From: Thermobispora bispora DSM 43833
Lineage (GTDB): Bacteria > Actinomycetota > Actinomycetes > Streptosporangiales > Streptosporangiaceae
Direction of reading: 5' to 3'
DNA: 64,000 nt
NCBI RefSeq assembly: GCF_000092645.1
Contig: NC_014165.1
Location: forward strand, 620,001-684,000
Part shown: one piece after another, positions 50,459-62,233 of the stretch
Position numbering within the stretch: the first letter of the stretch is position 1
Layout: the number at the start of each line of letters is the position of its first letter
Notes under the pieces: model-generated
The model's database searches: none
Told to the model about the DNA's origin: nothing
Seen by the model: only the letters and a program-made list of their open reading frames with translations
Position numbers and translations under genes: made by a program

Positions 50459-50526
50459 GCCCGCGCGAAGCCTGGAGGAGCCCCGGGACGAGGACCCGGG
50501 GCTCTGGCCGCTCAGAGGAGACTTGA

Positions 50527-52152
<1,626 letters not shown>

Positions 52153-52166
52153 TCACATCGGTCGTG

Positions 52167-52209
52167 AGTACGGCTCCCGCTCGCTCCGGGCGGGGGCCGT
52201 ACTTTCTTA
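52167..52209 (+). terminator. Intrinsic terminator of groES-groEL1
   Basis: 14-bp stem with one wobble (52167–52180 with 52190–52203), then TTTCTT. Clear Rho-independent terminator. Confidence 0.85.
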
Positions 52210-52338
52210 TGCGCCGAATTCGACGAGAAAAGTCATCCGATTCCGGCTCTTCTCCGGAGAAATCCTGATATCAAACGGCAATCGAATGATCACGTCTGGT
52301 CATCACGCATCAATGTGACCAATCCGTAGCCGTTCCGC

Positions 52339-52995
52339 ATGGCGACATCAACGATCGCGCTGGGCATTATGCCTAATGTGACTGAGGCAAACGTCGCTGA
52401 CGCCGTAACCGGGGAAAGGCCTGCGACGAGTTCGGATGAGCCCGACCTCAGGGCACTCATCAGCCGTGCCGCCCAGGGCGATCCCGCCGCCGTCGAATCA
52501 CTGCTGGGACAACTCCGCCCGATGGTGGTGCGTTACTGCCGGGCCCGGCTCAATGGGGTTTCCGGCCATCACCACATCGTCGACGATGTGGCGCAGGAAG
52601 TGTGCATCGCGGTGCTCTCGGCCCTGCCGCGCTACCGCGACATGGGGCGCTCGTTCGCGTCGTTCGTGCTCGGCATCGCCGCGCACAAAGTGGCCGACGC
52701 ACTGCGCAATTCGGTCCGCTCGGCCGTGCCCACCCTGGATTTACCCGATGAGCCGGACGACGGGCCGGGGCCGGAGGAGACCGTGGTACGGCACAGCGAG
52801 GCCCAGCAGGCCAGAGATCTGCTCGCCGCCCTGCCGGACACCCAGCGCGAACTGCTCCTGCTCCGCGTGGTCTCCGGGCTGTCGGCCGAGGAGACCGGGA
52901 ACGTCCTCGGCATGTCGCCCGGCGCCGTCCGGGTGGCCCAGCACCGGGCGCTCGCCCGGCTGCGCCAGCTCGCCGAGCTCGACCGCGTCTCGTAG
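52339..52995 (+). CDS. RNA polymerase sigma-70 family factor (SigD/ShbA-like)
   Basis: 218 aa from ATG 52339 (ATG 52369 is an alternative). Region 2 covers about 55–125 ([60 protein letters not shown]) and region 4 about 155–212 ([23 protein letters not shown]). Position after groEL1 and before guaB matches mycobacterial sigD and Streptomyces shbA. No anti-sigma gene follows, unlike sigD-rsdA, so the ShbA type is likelier. Confidence 0.88.
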   Translation: MATSTIALGIMPNVTEANVADAVTGERPATSSDEPDLRALISRAAQGDPAAVESLLGQLRPMVVRYCRARLNGVSGHHHIVDDVAQEVCIAVLSALPRYRDMGRSFASFVLGIAAHKVADALRNSVRSAVPTLDLPDEPDDGPGPEETVVRHSEAQQARDLLAALPDTQRELLLLRVVSGLSAEETGNVLGMSPGAVRVAQHRALARLRQLAELDRVS

Positions 52996-53196
52996 GAAGC
53001 CGAACACCGCCGCGTCGCCCAGGCCGTCGGGCTCATCGGGCGCCGCATCCGGCCGCATGCGCGCCGCACCCGGCAGTGTCCCGTGGGGCGCCTCGTGGGA
53101 CGCTCGCTGCCCGCGCTCCGGCGCGCTGCATCATGGCCCGCCGGACCGCCGCCTGCCCGGGCGTATCGCCGGGCCGCGGGCGGCCTCGGCGTGCGA

Positions 53197-53583
53197 TCAG
53201 CGGCTCTCCTCGGCGTCGATCACGCCGTCGACGTAGCCGCGGGCGTAGTCCCAGGTCACGTAGTCGGCCGGGTCGGGCTGGAAGGCGGGCTCGTGGACCT
53301 GCGGCCGCCCGTTGTCGATCATCTGCTTGAGATTGCTCCGGAGCAGGTCCCAGTTGAAGTAGTGCTTTTCCCCGCAATCCGGGCAATCGAGTGCGAGACC
53401 GAGCACACCCTGCGGCTCCAGCAGCGAGCGGAAGACTTCGATGTCGGCGAGGTCCTGAAGCGCCTCATCACGCTCGGCGAGCGTCAGCGGCTCGGGCTCG
53501 TCCAGCATGCCGAGCTCGGCCGCAGGGTCGTCAGGGTCGTCCGCGAACGGGTCGCGGGGGAGGTCTTCCAGCACGTCTTCCAC
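53197..53583 (-). CDS. DUF5319 family acidic protein
   Basis: 128 aa, GTG start at 53583. Asp/Glu/Pro-rich N-terminus (DPFADDPDDPAAELG), then LDCPDCGEKHYFNWDLLRSNL with a CxxC and nearby His that may bind metal, and a conserved C-terminal half QMIDNGRPQVHEPAFQP. Equivalent to Rv3412 by position between sigD and guaB. Function unknown. Convergent with the sigma gene. Confidence 0.85.
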   Translation of the reverse strand: MEDVLEDLPRDPFADDPDDPAAELGMLDEPEPLTLAERDEALQDLADIEVFRSLLEPQGVLGLALDCPDCGEKHYFNWDLLRSNLKQMIDNGRPQVHEPAFQPDPADYVTWDYARGYVDGVIDAEESR

Positions 53584-54331
53584 CTTATGCCTACGGCAGG
53601 CCCACCGGGTGAAGGTGCCGTTAACTGCTCCCCGGCGCCGTCGTGATCTATGCCGGCGCCCATGGCCGGGTCCCGGGCCGCGGCCGCGATCACCCCAACG
53701 CGCGACCGGCCGGTGGCGTCATCCTCCCCCGCTCGCCGGTTGGTGCCGGCGGGCCGCTGACCTCACCGCCGGGGCGGAGGCGGTGCCGCGACCGGCCTGG
53801 AGCTCTCCCGGGTCCCGATCCGCCCGGAGGGCCGCCGATGCGGTGCCGGGACGGCGTGCGCCATCAAAGACGCACGCGCGATCAAGGCGCACGCGCGGCC
53901 TCCGGACGGGTCCGCGTGCGCGAGCCCGGCCCGGGCGGCGATCCCGTCCGCCGGCGAGCGGAGGCGCGGCCCGGGAGCCCGAAGGCTTTCGCGACCGGCG
54001 AGGCGGCTGCGGCCACGGCCGGGCATCCGTGAGCCGCCCCTGCCTTCCGCGGCCGGGGCCACCGCCCGGGCCTCCGGGGCCGGGGAGGTGACGGTCACGC
54101 CACCGATCGCGCCGGCGATGACCCCGGCCTTCATGGCGGGAGGTCACCGCGCCGCCGATCGCGTCGATCTCCGGCCAGGGCTTCGTGGCCGAGGAAGCGG
54201 CCAGCGGCCCTCCGTGGCCGGGCAGTGGGGTGACGGCCCCGGAGCGCGAACGGGGTGACGTCCTCCCCGGGCCTTCCGTGGCCGGGGAGGTGACCCTCAC
54301 GGCCGGGAACACGCGTCTTCACGGACGGGTA
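53584..54331. other. Gene-free 750-bp stretch with recurring GGTGAC words
   Basis: No frame here has a ribosome site, domain or the third-position GC bias of neighbours. GGTGAC appears repeatedly (near 54087, 54229, 54255, 54289) and inverted (GGTCACC near 54142), three times within GGCCGGGGAGGTGAC-like surroundings. Could be decayed coding sequence, but I cannot name a parent. Confidence 0.4.
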
Positions 54332-54360
54332 TTGCGTTATGACGTTCCGTGACGCATTCT
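54332..54360 (+). promoter_or_regulatory. Possible promoter of a small RNA
   Basis: TTGCGT (54332–54337) and CATTCT (54355–54360), 17 nt apart, upstream of an orphan terminator. The -10 is imperfect. Confidence 0.3.
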
Positions 54361-54366
54361 TGACTC

Positions 54367-54473
54367 AGCGTTAGCCGACGGTCCGCCATCCGGGCGCGGA
54401 GGGGGGCTCGATGGCGTGGCCGGCATGACGCCGCACTCCGTGGGGGACCGGTTCCCGGTCCCCCACTTTCTTT
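54367..54473 (+). ncRNA. Candidate small non-coding RNA ending in an intrinsic terminator
   Basis: A perfect terminator at 54440–54473 has no plus-strand coding gene within 1.4 kb upstream. Together with the possible promoter at 54332 it defines an RNA of about 107 nt. Inside, CGCCATC and GATGGCG could form a stem and GGCGT/ACGCC another. No known RNA family recognised. It could instead be a leader remnant or insulation for guaB. Confidence 0.35.
54440..54473 (+). terminator. Orphan intrinsic terminator upstream of guaB
   Basis: Perfect 12-bp stem (54440–54451 with 54455–54466), 3-nt loop, then TTTCTTT. Direction is plus: the minus strand has no T run. Confidence 0.85.
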
Positions 54474-54521
54474 CCCGTGCCCCCTTGACAGGTCGGCACA
54501 TTCCACCCCGAAAGCCACCAC

Positions 54522-54527
54522 TAAACT
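54522..54527 (+). promoter_or_regulatory. -10 box of guaB
   Basis: TAAACT 51 nt before the guaB ATG. TTGACA at 54485–54490 is a perfect -35 but lies 31 nt away, too far to pair with it. The promoter assignment is therefore partial. Confidence 0.4.
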
Positions 54528-54574
54528 GGCGTGGGGAGCACACGGGAGCCCGCGAGGGCAGGTAGGGAGGGTAG

Positions 54575-56056
<1,482 letters not shown>

Positions 56057-56114
56057 GCGGCGCGCGGCACCGACCGACCGGAGCGCGCCCACCGCCCAAC
56101 GAAAGAAAGGCGAG

Positions 56115-57233
56115 ATGAGTCACGTGGAGATCGGCCGAGGCAAGAGCGGGCGCCGGGCGTACGCGCTGGACGAGATCGGGATCGTCCCCTCCCGGCGGAC
56201 CCGGGACCCGGAGGAGGTCTCGATCTCCTGGCAGATCGACGCCTACCGGTTCGACATCCCGCTGGTGGCGAGCCCGATGGACAGCGTCGTCTCCCCGCAG
56301 ACGGCGATCGAGATCGGCCGGCTCGGCGGGCTCGCCGTGCTCGACCTGGAGGGCCTGTGGACCCGGTACGAGGACCCCACGCCGCTGCTGGAGGAGATCG
56401 CGAGCCTCGATGACGCGACCGCGACCCGGCGGCTGCAGGAGATCTACTCGGCGCCGATCCAGGAGGAGCTGATCGGCCGGCGGATCGAGGAGATCCGCGC
56501 CGGAGGGGTGACGACCGCGGTACGGCTCTCGCCGCAGCGGACGATCCGCTACTACAAGGCGGTGATCGACGCCGGGGTGGACATCTTCGTCATCCGCGGC
56601 ACCACGGTCTCCGCCGAGCACGTCTCGGGCCGGGCCGAGCCGCTCAACCTCAAGCAGTTCATCTACGAGCTCGACGTGCCGGTGATCGTCGGCGGCTGCG
56701 CCACGTACCAGGCCGCGCTGCACCTGATGCGCACCGGCGCGGCCGGGGTGCTGGTCGGCTTCGGCGGCGGCGCCTCGCACACCACCCGGAACGTGCTCGG
56801 GGTGGCCGTGCCCATGGCGACCGCGATCTCGGACGTCGCCGCGGCGCGCCGCGACTACCTCGACGAGTCGGGCGGCCGGTACGTCCACGTCATCGCCGAC
56901 GGCGGCATGGGCAAGTCCGGCGACATCGCCAAGGCGATCGCCTGCGGCGCGGACGCGGTCATGGTCGGCTCGCCGCTCGCCCGGGCGGTCGAGGCCCCGG
57001 GCCGCGGGTACCACTGGGGCTCGGAGGCGCACCACCCGTACCTGCCCCGCGGCAAGCGGGTGAAGATCGGCACGATCGGCACGCTCCGGGAGATCCTGCA
57101 CGGGCCGTCCACGATCGCCGACGGGTCGATGAACCTCATGGGCGCGCTGCGGCGCACCATGGCCACGGCCGGCTACTCCGACCTGAAGGAGTTCCAGCGC
57201 GTCGAGGTGGTCGTCGCGCCGCCGCAACCGTAA
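56115..57233 (+). CDS. guaB3: GuaB3 family IMP dehydrogenase-related protein
   Basis: 372 aa, lacking CBS domains. Begins MSHVEIGRGKSGRRAYALDE; barrel motifs VASPMDSVVSPQTAIEIGRLGG and [23 protein letters not shown]. The GSICTTR catalytic loop is replaced by a GGASHTTRNVLG-type stretch without the cysteine, so IMPDH activity is doubtful; some GuaB3 proteins act as GMP reductases. Always next to guaB in actinobacteria. Confidence 0.93.
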   Translation: MSHVEIGRGKSGRRAYALDEIGIVPSRRTRDPEEVSISWQIDAYRFDIPLVASPMDSVVSPQTAIEIGRLGGLAVLDLEGLWTRYEDPTPLLEEIASLDDATATRRLQEIYSAPIQEELIGRRIEEIRAGGVTTAVRLSPQRTIRYYKAVIDAGVDIFVIRGTTVSAEHVSGRAEPLNLKQFIYELDVPVIVGGCATYQAALHLMRTGAAGVLVGFGGGASHTTRNVLGVAVPMATAISDVAAARRDYLDESGGRYVHVIADGGMGKSGDIAKAIACGADAVMVGSPLARAVEAPGRGYHWGSEAHHPYLPRGKRVKIGTIGTLREILHGPSTIADGSMNLMGALRRTMATAGYSDLKEFQRVEVVVAPPQP

Positions 57234-57330
57234 CCCGTCCCGCGCCGCCGCAGCCGGCGCGTTCGGTACGGCCCGCCCGCTCCGCCGCCGTGGCCTCCGC
57301 TCGGCGGGCCGGCCGTACCGCCGCGGTGCG

Positions 57331-58479
57331 CTAGCCGTGGCGGGGGGAGGGCGGGCGGACCCAGGTGCCCCGCTTCATCACGCCGTCGACCCGCAGGTCG
57401 TCGTCGAGCACGACCAGGTCGGCGTACTTGCCGATCGAGATGGACCCGATCGCGTCGTCGAGGCCGAGCAGCCGGGCGGGGGTGAGCGCGGTCATCCGGG
57501 CGGCGTCCACCAGGGAGACGCCGAGGTCGACGACCGCCCGGCGGAACGCCGCGTCCATGGTGAGCGTGCTCCCCGCGATCGCGCCCCCGTCCACGAGCCG
57601 GGCCACGCCGCCGCTCACCTCGACGTCCATCGGCCCGAGCCGGTAGCGGCCGTCGCCCATGCCCGCCGCGGCCATCGCGTCCGTGACCAGGGCGGTACGG
57701 CCCGGGCCGGTCCGGGCGATGGCGAGCCGCAGCACGGCCGGGTGGACGTGCACCCCGTCGTTGATGAGCTCGACGGTGACCCGCTCGTCCTGGAGCAGCG
57801 CCGCGATCGGCCCGGGGGAGCGGTGGGCGAGCGGCGGCATCGCGTTGAACAGGTGGGTCGCCACGGTCGCCCCGGCCTCGATGCCGGCGATCGTCTGCTC
57901 GTAGGTGGCGTCGGTGTGCCCGATCGCCGCCACCACCCCCTCGGCCACGGCCTCCCGGATCAGGTCGAGCGCGCCCGGCAGCTCGGGCGCGATCGTGATC
58001 ATGCGGACGTGCCCGCGGCCCGCCTTGAGCAGGGACCGGAACTCGGCGCGGTCCGGCGCGCGGAGCAGGGCGGGGTCGTGCGCGCCGCACCGCTTCGCCG
58101 CGAGGTAGGGCCCTTCGAAGTGGATCCCGGCGATGACCCCTTGGTCGCACAGCTCGGCGAGCACGGCGGTGGCCCTGGCGAGGGTCTCGGGCGCCGCGGT
58201 CACCAGGCTGGCCAGTGTGGTGGTGGTCCCCCGGTCGAGGTGGAAGGCGGCCACGGCCGCCGCGGTCACCGGTTCGCCGTCGGGGTAGGAGCCTCCCGCC
58301 CCGCCGTGGGAGTGGATGTCGACGAAGCCGGGCACGACGAGGCGCCCGCCGAGGCTGTGCCCGTCCTGCGGCCGGTTCCCGCGGCCGATCCGGGTGATCC
58401 GCCCGTCGTCGACGGTGAGCCACCCGTCGTGCACCTCGCTCGGGGTCACGATGCGGAGATCTGTGAGCGTCATGCTCAT
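57331..58479 (-). CDS. nagA: N-acetylglucosamine-6-phosphate deacetylase
   Basis: Deacetylates GlcNAc-6-P for recycling into glycolysis or cell wall. 382 aa from ATG 58479 (GGAAGG at 9 nt); ATGs at 58488 and 58473 are alternatives. Metal motif DIHSHGG, FEGPYL with the metal Glu, IGHTDATYEQ, HLFNAMPPL and catalytic Asp in LVTDAMAAAGM. Divergent from glpD. Confidence 0.93.
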   Translation of the reverse strand: MSMTLTDLRIVTPSEVHDGWLTVDDGRITRIGRGNRPQDGHSLGGRLVVPGFVDIHSHGGAGGSYPDGEPVTAAAVAAFHLDRGTTTTLASLVTAAPETLARATAVLAELCDQGVIAGIHFEGPYLAAKRCGAHDPALLRAPDRAEFRSLLKAGRGHVRMITIAPELPGALDLIREAVAEGVVAAIGHTDATYEQTIAGIEAGATVATHLFNAMPPLAHRSPGPIAALLQDERVTVELINDGVHVHPAVLRLAIARTGPGRTALVTDAMAAAGMGDGRYRLGPMDVEVSGGVARLVDGGAIAGSTLTMDAAFRRAVVDLGVSLVDAARMTALTPARLLGLDDAIGSISIGKYADLVVLDDDLRVDGVMKRGTWVRPPSPRHG

Positions 58480-58575
58480 GCGCCCCATCCTTCCGGGTCC
58501 GCGGCGTGGCCGCCGCGCGAGGCCGTACCCGGGCCGCTGCCCCGTGGCGCCGGTGCGCGAGCCGGGAGCCGGTGC

Positions 58576-58606
58576 GTACGGGTCGGTCTACCGGGTCTCT
58601 ACCCGT
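58576..58606. promoter_or_regulatory. Inverted ACGGGT/ACCCGT repeat, possible second operator
   Basis: ACGGGT (58578) and ACCCGT (about 58600) flank a central TACCGGGT. Shares the TACCC/GGGTA theme with the palindrome at the glpD promoter 90 bp away, suggesting two sites for one regulator in the nagA–glpD gap. Confidence 0.35.
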
Positions 58607-58664
58607 TCCTCCCCAGGAGACCGGCATATTCGGAGATCGTTGGGCAATCCGGGCGCGGCGCTGA

Positions 58665-58692
58665 TTGGCGTCCTGCTACCCACGGGTAGATA
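58665..58692 (+). promoter_or_regulatory. glpD promoter with embedded palindromic operator
   Basis: TTGGCG (58665–58670) and TAGATA (58687–58692) are 16 nt apart. The palindrome CTACCCACGGGTAG (58676–58689) fills the spacer and touches the -10, the position for a repressor. Confidence 0.5.
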
Positions 58693-58733
58693 CACCTCCG
58701 CAGGACGGGGCGAAGCCGTACCGAGGGAGCCCA

Positions 58734-60437
58734 ATGACGGCGAGCATGGACACGGCACGGCTGGGGCCGGCCGAGCGGTCCGCCGCGCTCGAACGGATGC
58801 GGTCGCAGGAGTTCGACGTCGTCGTGATCGGCGCCGGGGTGGTCGGCGCGGGCGTGGCCCTCGACGCCGCGACCCGCGGGCTCTCGGTCTGCGTGGTGGA
58901 GGCCCGGGACTTCGCCTCGGGCACCTCGTCCCGTTCGTCCAAGCTGATCCACGGCGGCCTCCGCTACCTGGAGCACCTCAACTTCGACCTGGTGCGGGAG
59001 GCGCTCCGGGAGCGCGGGCTGCTCCTCCAGCGGATCGCCCCGCACCTGGTCCGGCCCGTGCCCTTCCTGCTGCCGCTCACCCACCACGTCTGGGAGCGGC
59101 CGTACATCGGCGCCGGGCTCGTGCTCTACGACACCCTCGGCTTCTCCTTCGGACACAAGCGCGGCCTCCCCGGTCACCGGCACCTCACCCGGCGGGCCGC
59201 CCTGCGGGTGGCGCCCGCGCTGAAGCGCACCGCGTTCACCGGCGCGGTGCAGTACTGGGACGCCCAGGTGGACGACGCCCGGTACGTGGTCACCCTGCTC
59301 CGCACCGCGGCCCGGTACGGGGCGCAGGTGGTGTCGCGGGCCGAGGCGGTCGGCTTCCTCCGCGAGGGCGAGCGGGTCACCGGCGTCCGGGTGCTCGACC
59401 GGGAGACCGGTGAGGAGCTGGAGGTCCGCGCCCGCCAGGTGGTGAACGCGACCGGGGTGTGGACCGACGAGATCCAGCAGCTCGTCGGCGGGCGCGGGCA
59501 GATCCACATGCGCGCCTCCAAGGGCGTCCACCTCGTGGTGCCCCGGGACCGCATCCACTCCTACACCGGGCTGATCATGCGCACCGAGAAGTCGGTGCTC
59601 TTCGTCATCCCCTGGGGCCGGCACTGGATCATCGGCACCACCGACACCACGTGGCACCTCGGCAAGGAGGACCCGGCCGCCTCGCGGTCCGACATCGACT
59701 ACCTCCTCGACCACGTCAACGCGATGCTCTCCACCCCGCTCACCCGGGACGACGTGGAGGCCGTCTACGCCGGGCTCCGCCCGCTCCTCGCCGGGGAGTC
59801 CGAGGAGACCTCCAAGCTCTCCCGGGAGCACGTGGTGGCCCACCCGGTGCCCGGGCTGGTGATGGTGGCCGGCGGGAAGTTCACCACCTACCGGGTGATG
59901 GCCGCCGACGCCGTGGACGCGGTCGCGCACGGGCTCGACCAGCGGGTCCCGCCGTCCTGCACCGACCGGGTGCCGCTCGCCGGCGCCGACGGCTACCAGG
60001 CGCTGTGGAACTCCCGGTACCGGCTCGCCCGGTCGTCCGGCCTGCACGTCGCCAGGATCGAGCACCTGCTCCAGCGGTACGGCTCGCTGATCAACGAGGT
60101 GCTCGAGCTCATCGAACGGGACCCCTCGCTCGGCCGGCCGGTGTCCGGCGCCGACGACTACCTGCGCGCCGAGATCGTGTACGGCGTCACGCATGAGGGG
60201 GCGCGGCACCTGGGGGACGTGCTCAGCCGCCGGACCCGGATCTCGATCGAGACCTTCCACCGGGGCACGGCCGTCGCGCAGGAGGCCGCGGAGCTCATGG
60301 CCGGGCCGCTCGGCTGGAGCGGCGATCAGATCAAGCGCGAGGTGCAGGACTACCTGAAGCGGGTCGAGGCGGAGCGCGCCTCCCAGGAGCAGGACACCGA
60401 TCAGGAGGCGGCCGCGGTCCGGCCGGCCGTGTCGTAG
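58734..60437 (+). CDS. glpD: Aerobic glycerol-3-phosphate dehydrogenase
   Basis: Membrane-associated FAD enzyme oxidising glycerol-3-P to DHAP. 567 aa from ATG 58734 with GAGGGAG upstream. FAD loop VIGAGVVGAGVALDAATRG near 37–55, SSRSSKLIHGGLRYLE, RASKGVHLVVPRD, PWGRHWIIGTTDT, and the C-terminal DAO_C helical domain. Normal length. Confidence 0.95.
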   Translation: MTASMDTARLGPAERSAALERMRSQEFDVVVIGAGVVGAGVALDAATRGLSVCVVEARDFASGTSSRSSKLIHGGLRYLEHLNFDLVREALRERGLLLQRIAPHLVRPVPFLLPLTHHVWERPYIGAGLVLYDTLGFSFGHKRGLPGHRHLTRRAALRVAPALKRTAFTGAVQYWDAQVDDARYVVTLLRTAARYGAQVVSRAEAVGFLREGERVTGVRVLDRETGEELEVRARQVVNATGVWTDEIQQLVGGRGQIHMRASKGVHLVVPRDRIHSYTGLIMRTEKSVLFVIPWGRHWIIGTTDTTWHLGKEDPAASRSDIDYLLDHVNAMLSTPLTRDDVEAVYAGLRPLLAGESEETSKLSREHVVAHPVPGLVMVAGGKFTTYRVMAADAVDAVAHGLDQRVPPSCTDRVPLAGADGYQALWNSRYRLARSSGLHVARIEHLLQRYGSLINEVLELIERDPSLGRPVSGADDYLRAEIVYGVTHEGARHLGDVLSRRTRISIETFHRGTAVAQEAAELMAGPLGWSGDQIKREVQDYLKRVEAERASQEQDTDQEAAAVRPAVS

Positions 60438-60608
60438 CCCTGCCCGCCCTACCGGCGGGCACCGGCCGCCCGGACGCTCGGTCGTGGGCGGACCTGGGAA
60501 GATCTCGGGGCCGTCGCCGTACCGCGCGCGCCGGCGGCCGGAGCGGAGCGCGGTGACGCCGCCGTTGATGGGCCGTGAACAATTCCTTACTCATCAGTAG
60601 CCACGGTC

Positions 60609-60626
60609 ATATTTCCGAAATATTCT
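60609..60626 (+). promoter_or_regulatory. Operator-like palindrome over a leaderless -10 box
   Basis: ATATTTC-C-GAAATAT (60609–60623) is a perfect 7-bp inverted repeat, very AT-rich for this DNA. TATTCT (60621–60626) overlaps its right arm and ends 6 nt before the ATG at 60633. Suggests a repressor site on a leaderless promoter. No good -35 seen. Confidence 0.5.
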
Positions 60627-60632
60627 TCTGGC

Positions 60633-62189
60633 ATGTCTGCCACGACCCGGACGCTCGACGCGGTGACGGTCAATCGGATCATCGGCCACGTCACCTCCGA
60701 GGGCAAGACACAGGAGATCATCGCGCCGTTCACCGGCCGTCCCCTGGCGGAGATCCCGATCTCGACCGCCGCCGACGTCCGTGCCGCGTACGCCACGGCG
60801 CGGGAGGCGCAGCGGGCCTGGGCCGCGCTGCCGGTGGAGGAGCGGGTCCGGCCGTTCCTCCGGCTGCACGACGCGATCCTCGACCGGCGCGAGGAGCTGC
60901 TCGACATCGTCCAGTGGGAGACCGGCAAGGCGAGGCGGCACGCATACGAGGAAGTGCTCGACGTGGTGGGCTGCACCCTCTACTACGCCCGCCGCGCCCC
61001 CAGGCTCCTCGCCCCCCGGCGCCGGCAGGGCATCTTCCCCCTCGCCACCCGGACCACCGAGCTGCGCCACCCCAAGGGCACCGTCGCGGTGATCACCCCG
61101 TGGAACTACCCGCTCTCGCTCGGCGTGACCGACGTGGTGCCCGCGCTGCTCGCCGGGAACACCGTGGTGCACAAGCCCGACACGCAGACCCCGCTGTCGG
61201 TGCTGTGGACCATCGACCTCCTCGTCGAGCTCGGCATGCCCCGCGACATCTGGCAGGTGGTGCTCGGCGACCCGGCCGAGATCGGCGGCCCGCTGCTCGA
61301 CGGCGCCGACTACGTGGCGTTCACCGGCTCCACCCGCACCGGCCGCAAGATCGCCGAAGAGGCGGCGAAGCGGTTCATCGGCTGCTCGCTCGAGCTCGGC
61401 GGGAAGAACCCGATGATCGTCCTCGACGACGCCGACCTCGACCTCGCCGCGCACGGCGCGATCCGGGCGTGCTTCACCAACGCCGGCCAGCTCTGCATCT
61501 CCATGGAGCGGCTCTACGTCCACGAGTCGATCGCCGACCGCTTCCTCGACAAGCTGGTGCGCGCGGTGCGGAACATGCGGATCGGCCCGGGCTTCGACTG
61601 GGAGACCCAGATGGGCTCGCTCACCCACCGGCGGCAGCTCGAGGTGGTCTCCGCGCACGTGGCCGACGCGGTGAGCAAGGGAGCCAAGGTGCTCACCGGG
61701 GGCAAGGCCCGGCCCGACCTCGGCCCGCTCTTCTACGAGCCGACGATCCTCGACGGCGTCACCGAGGAGATGACGGTCTGCCGCGAGGAGACGTTCGGCC
61801 CGGTCGTCTCCGTCTACCGCTTCGCCACCGAGGACGAGGTCGTGGCCAAGGCCAACGACACGCCGTACGGCCTCAACGCCTCGATCTGGACGCGCGACCT
61901 GGCGCGGGCCCGCCGCCTCGCCGCCCGGATCAAGGCCGGCACCGTCAACATCAACGAGGGGTACGCCTCGGCCTTCGCGTCGTACGACGCGCCCATGGGC
62001 GGCATGAAGGCCTCCGGCATCGGCCGTCGGCACGGGGCCGAGGGCCTGCTCAAGTACACCGAGGTCCAGACCGTCGCCAGCCAGGCCACCTGGCTCGGCT
62101 TCGAGCCGATGCTCGGCATGGCCTACGACAAGTACGCCGGCCTGCTCGCCGGCGCGCTCAAGACCATGAAGCGGCTGCACATCAGGTGA
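60633..62189 (+). CDS. Aldehyde dehydrogenase, succinate-semialdehyde type
   Basis: NAD(P)-dependent oxidation of an aldehyde; closest to succinic semialdehyde dehydrogenase GabD2 of actinobacteria by general look. 518 aa. ITPWNYPLS (154–162), catalytic Glu254 in LELGGKNP, catalytic Cys288 in NAGQLCIS, ETFGPVVSVYRF. No Shine-Dalgarno. 45 nt before the GMC enzyme, so likely cotranscribed with it. Confidence 0.9.
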   Translation: MSATTRTLDAVTVNRIIGHVTSEGKTQEIIAPFTGRPLAEIPISTAADVRAAYATAREAQRAWAALPVEERVRPFLRLHDAILDRREELLDIVQWETGKARRHAYEEVLDVVGCTLYYARRAPRLLAPRRRQGIFPLATRTTELRHPKGTVAVITPWNYPLSLGVTDVVPALLAGNTVVHKPDTQTPLSVLWTIDLLVELGMPRDIWQVVLGDPAEIGGPLLDGADYVAFTGSTRTGRKIAEEAAKRFIGCSLELGGKNPMIVLDDADLDLAAHGAIRACFTNAGQLCISMERLYVHESIADRFLDKLVRAVRNMRIGPGFDWETQMGSLTHRRQLEVVSAHVADAVSKGAKVLTGGKARPDLGPLFYEPTILDGVTEEMTVCREETFGPVVSVYRFATEDEVVAKANDTPYGLNASIWTRDLARARRLAARIKAGTVNINEGYASAFASYDAPMGGMKASGIGRRHGAEGLLKYTEVQTVASQATWLGFEPMLGMAYDKYAGLLAGALKTMKRLHIR

Positions 62190-62233
62190 CCCCGGCGGTC
62201 CGTTCGAACGCTCACCAGGGAGAGCGCGTGCAC

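Noticed and set aside
54485-54527. TTGACA and TAAACT as one guaB promoter
   Set aside because: They are 31 nt apart, far beyond the 16–18 nt needed; at most one belongs to the guaB promoter.
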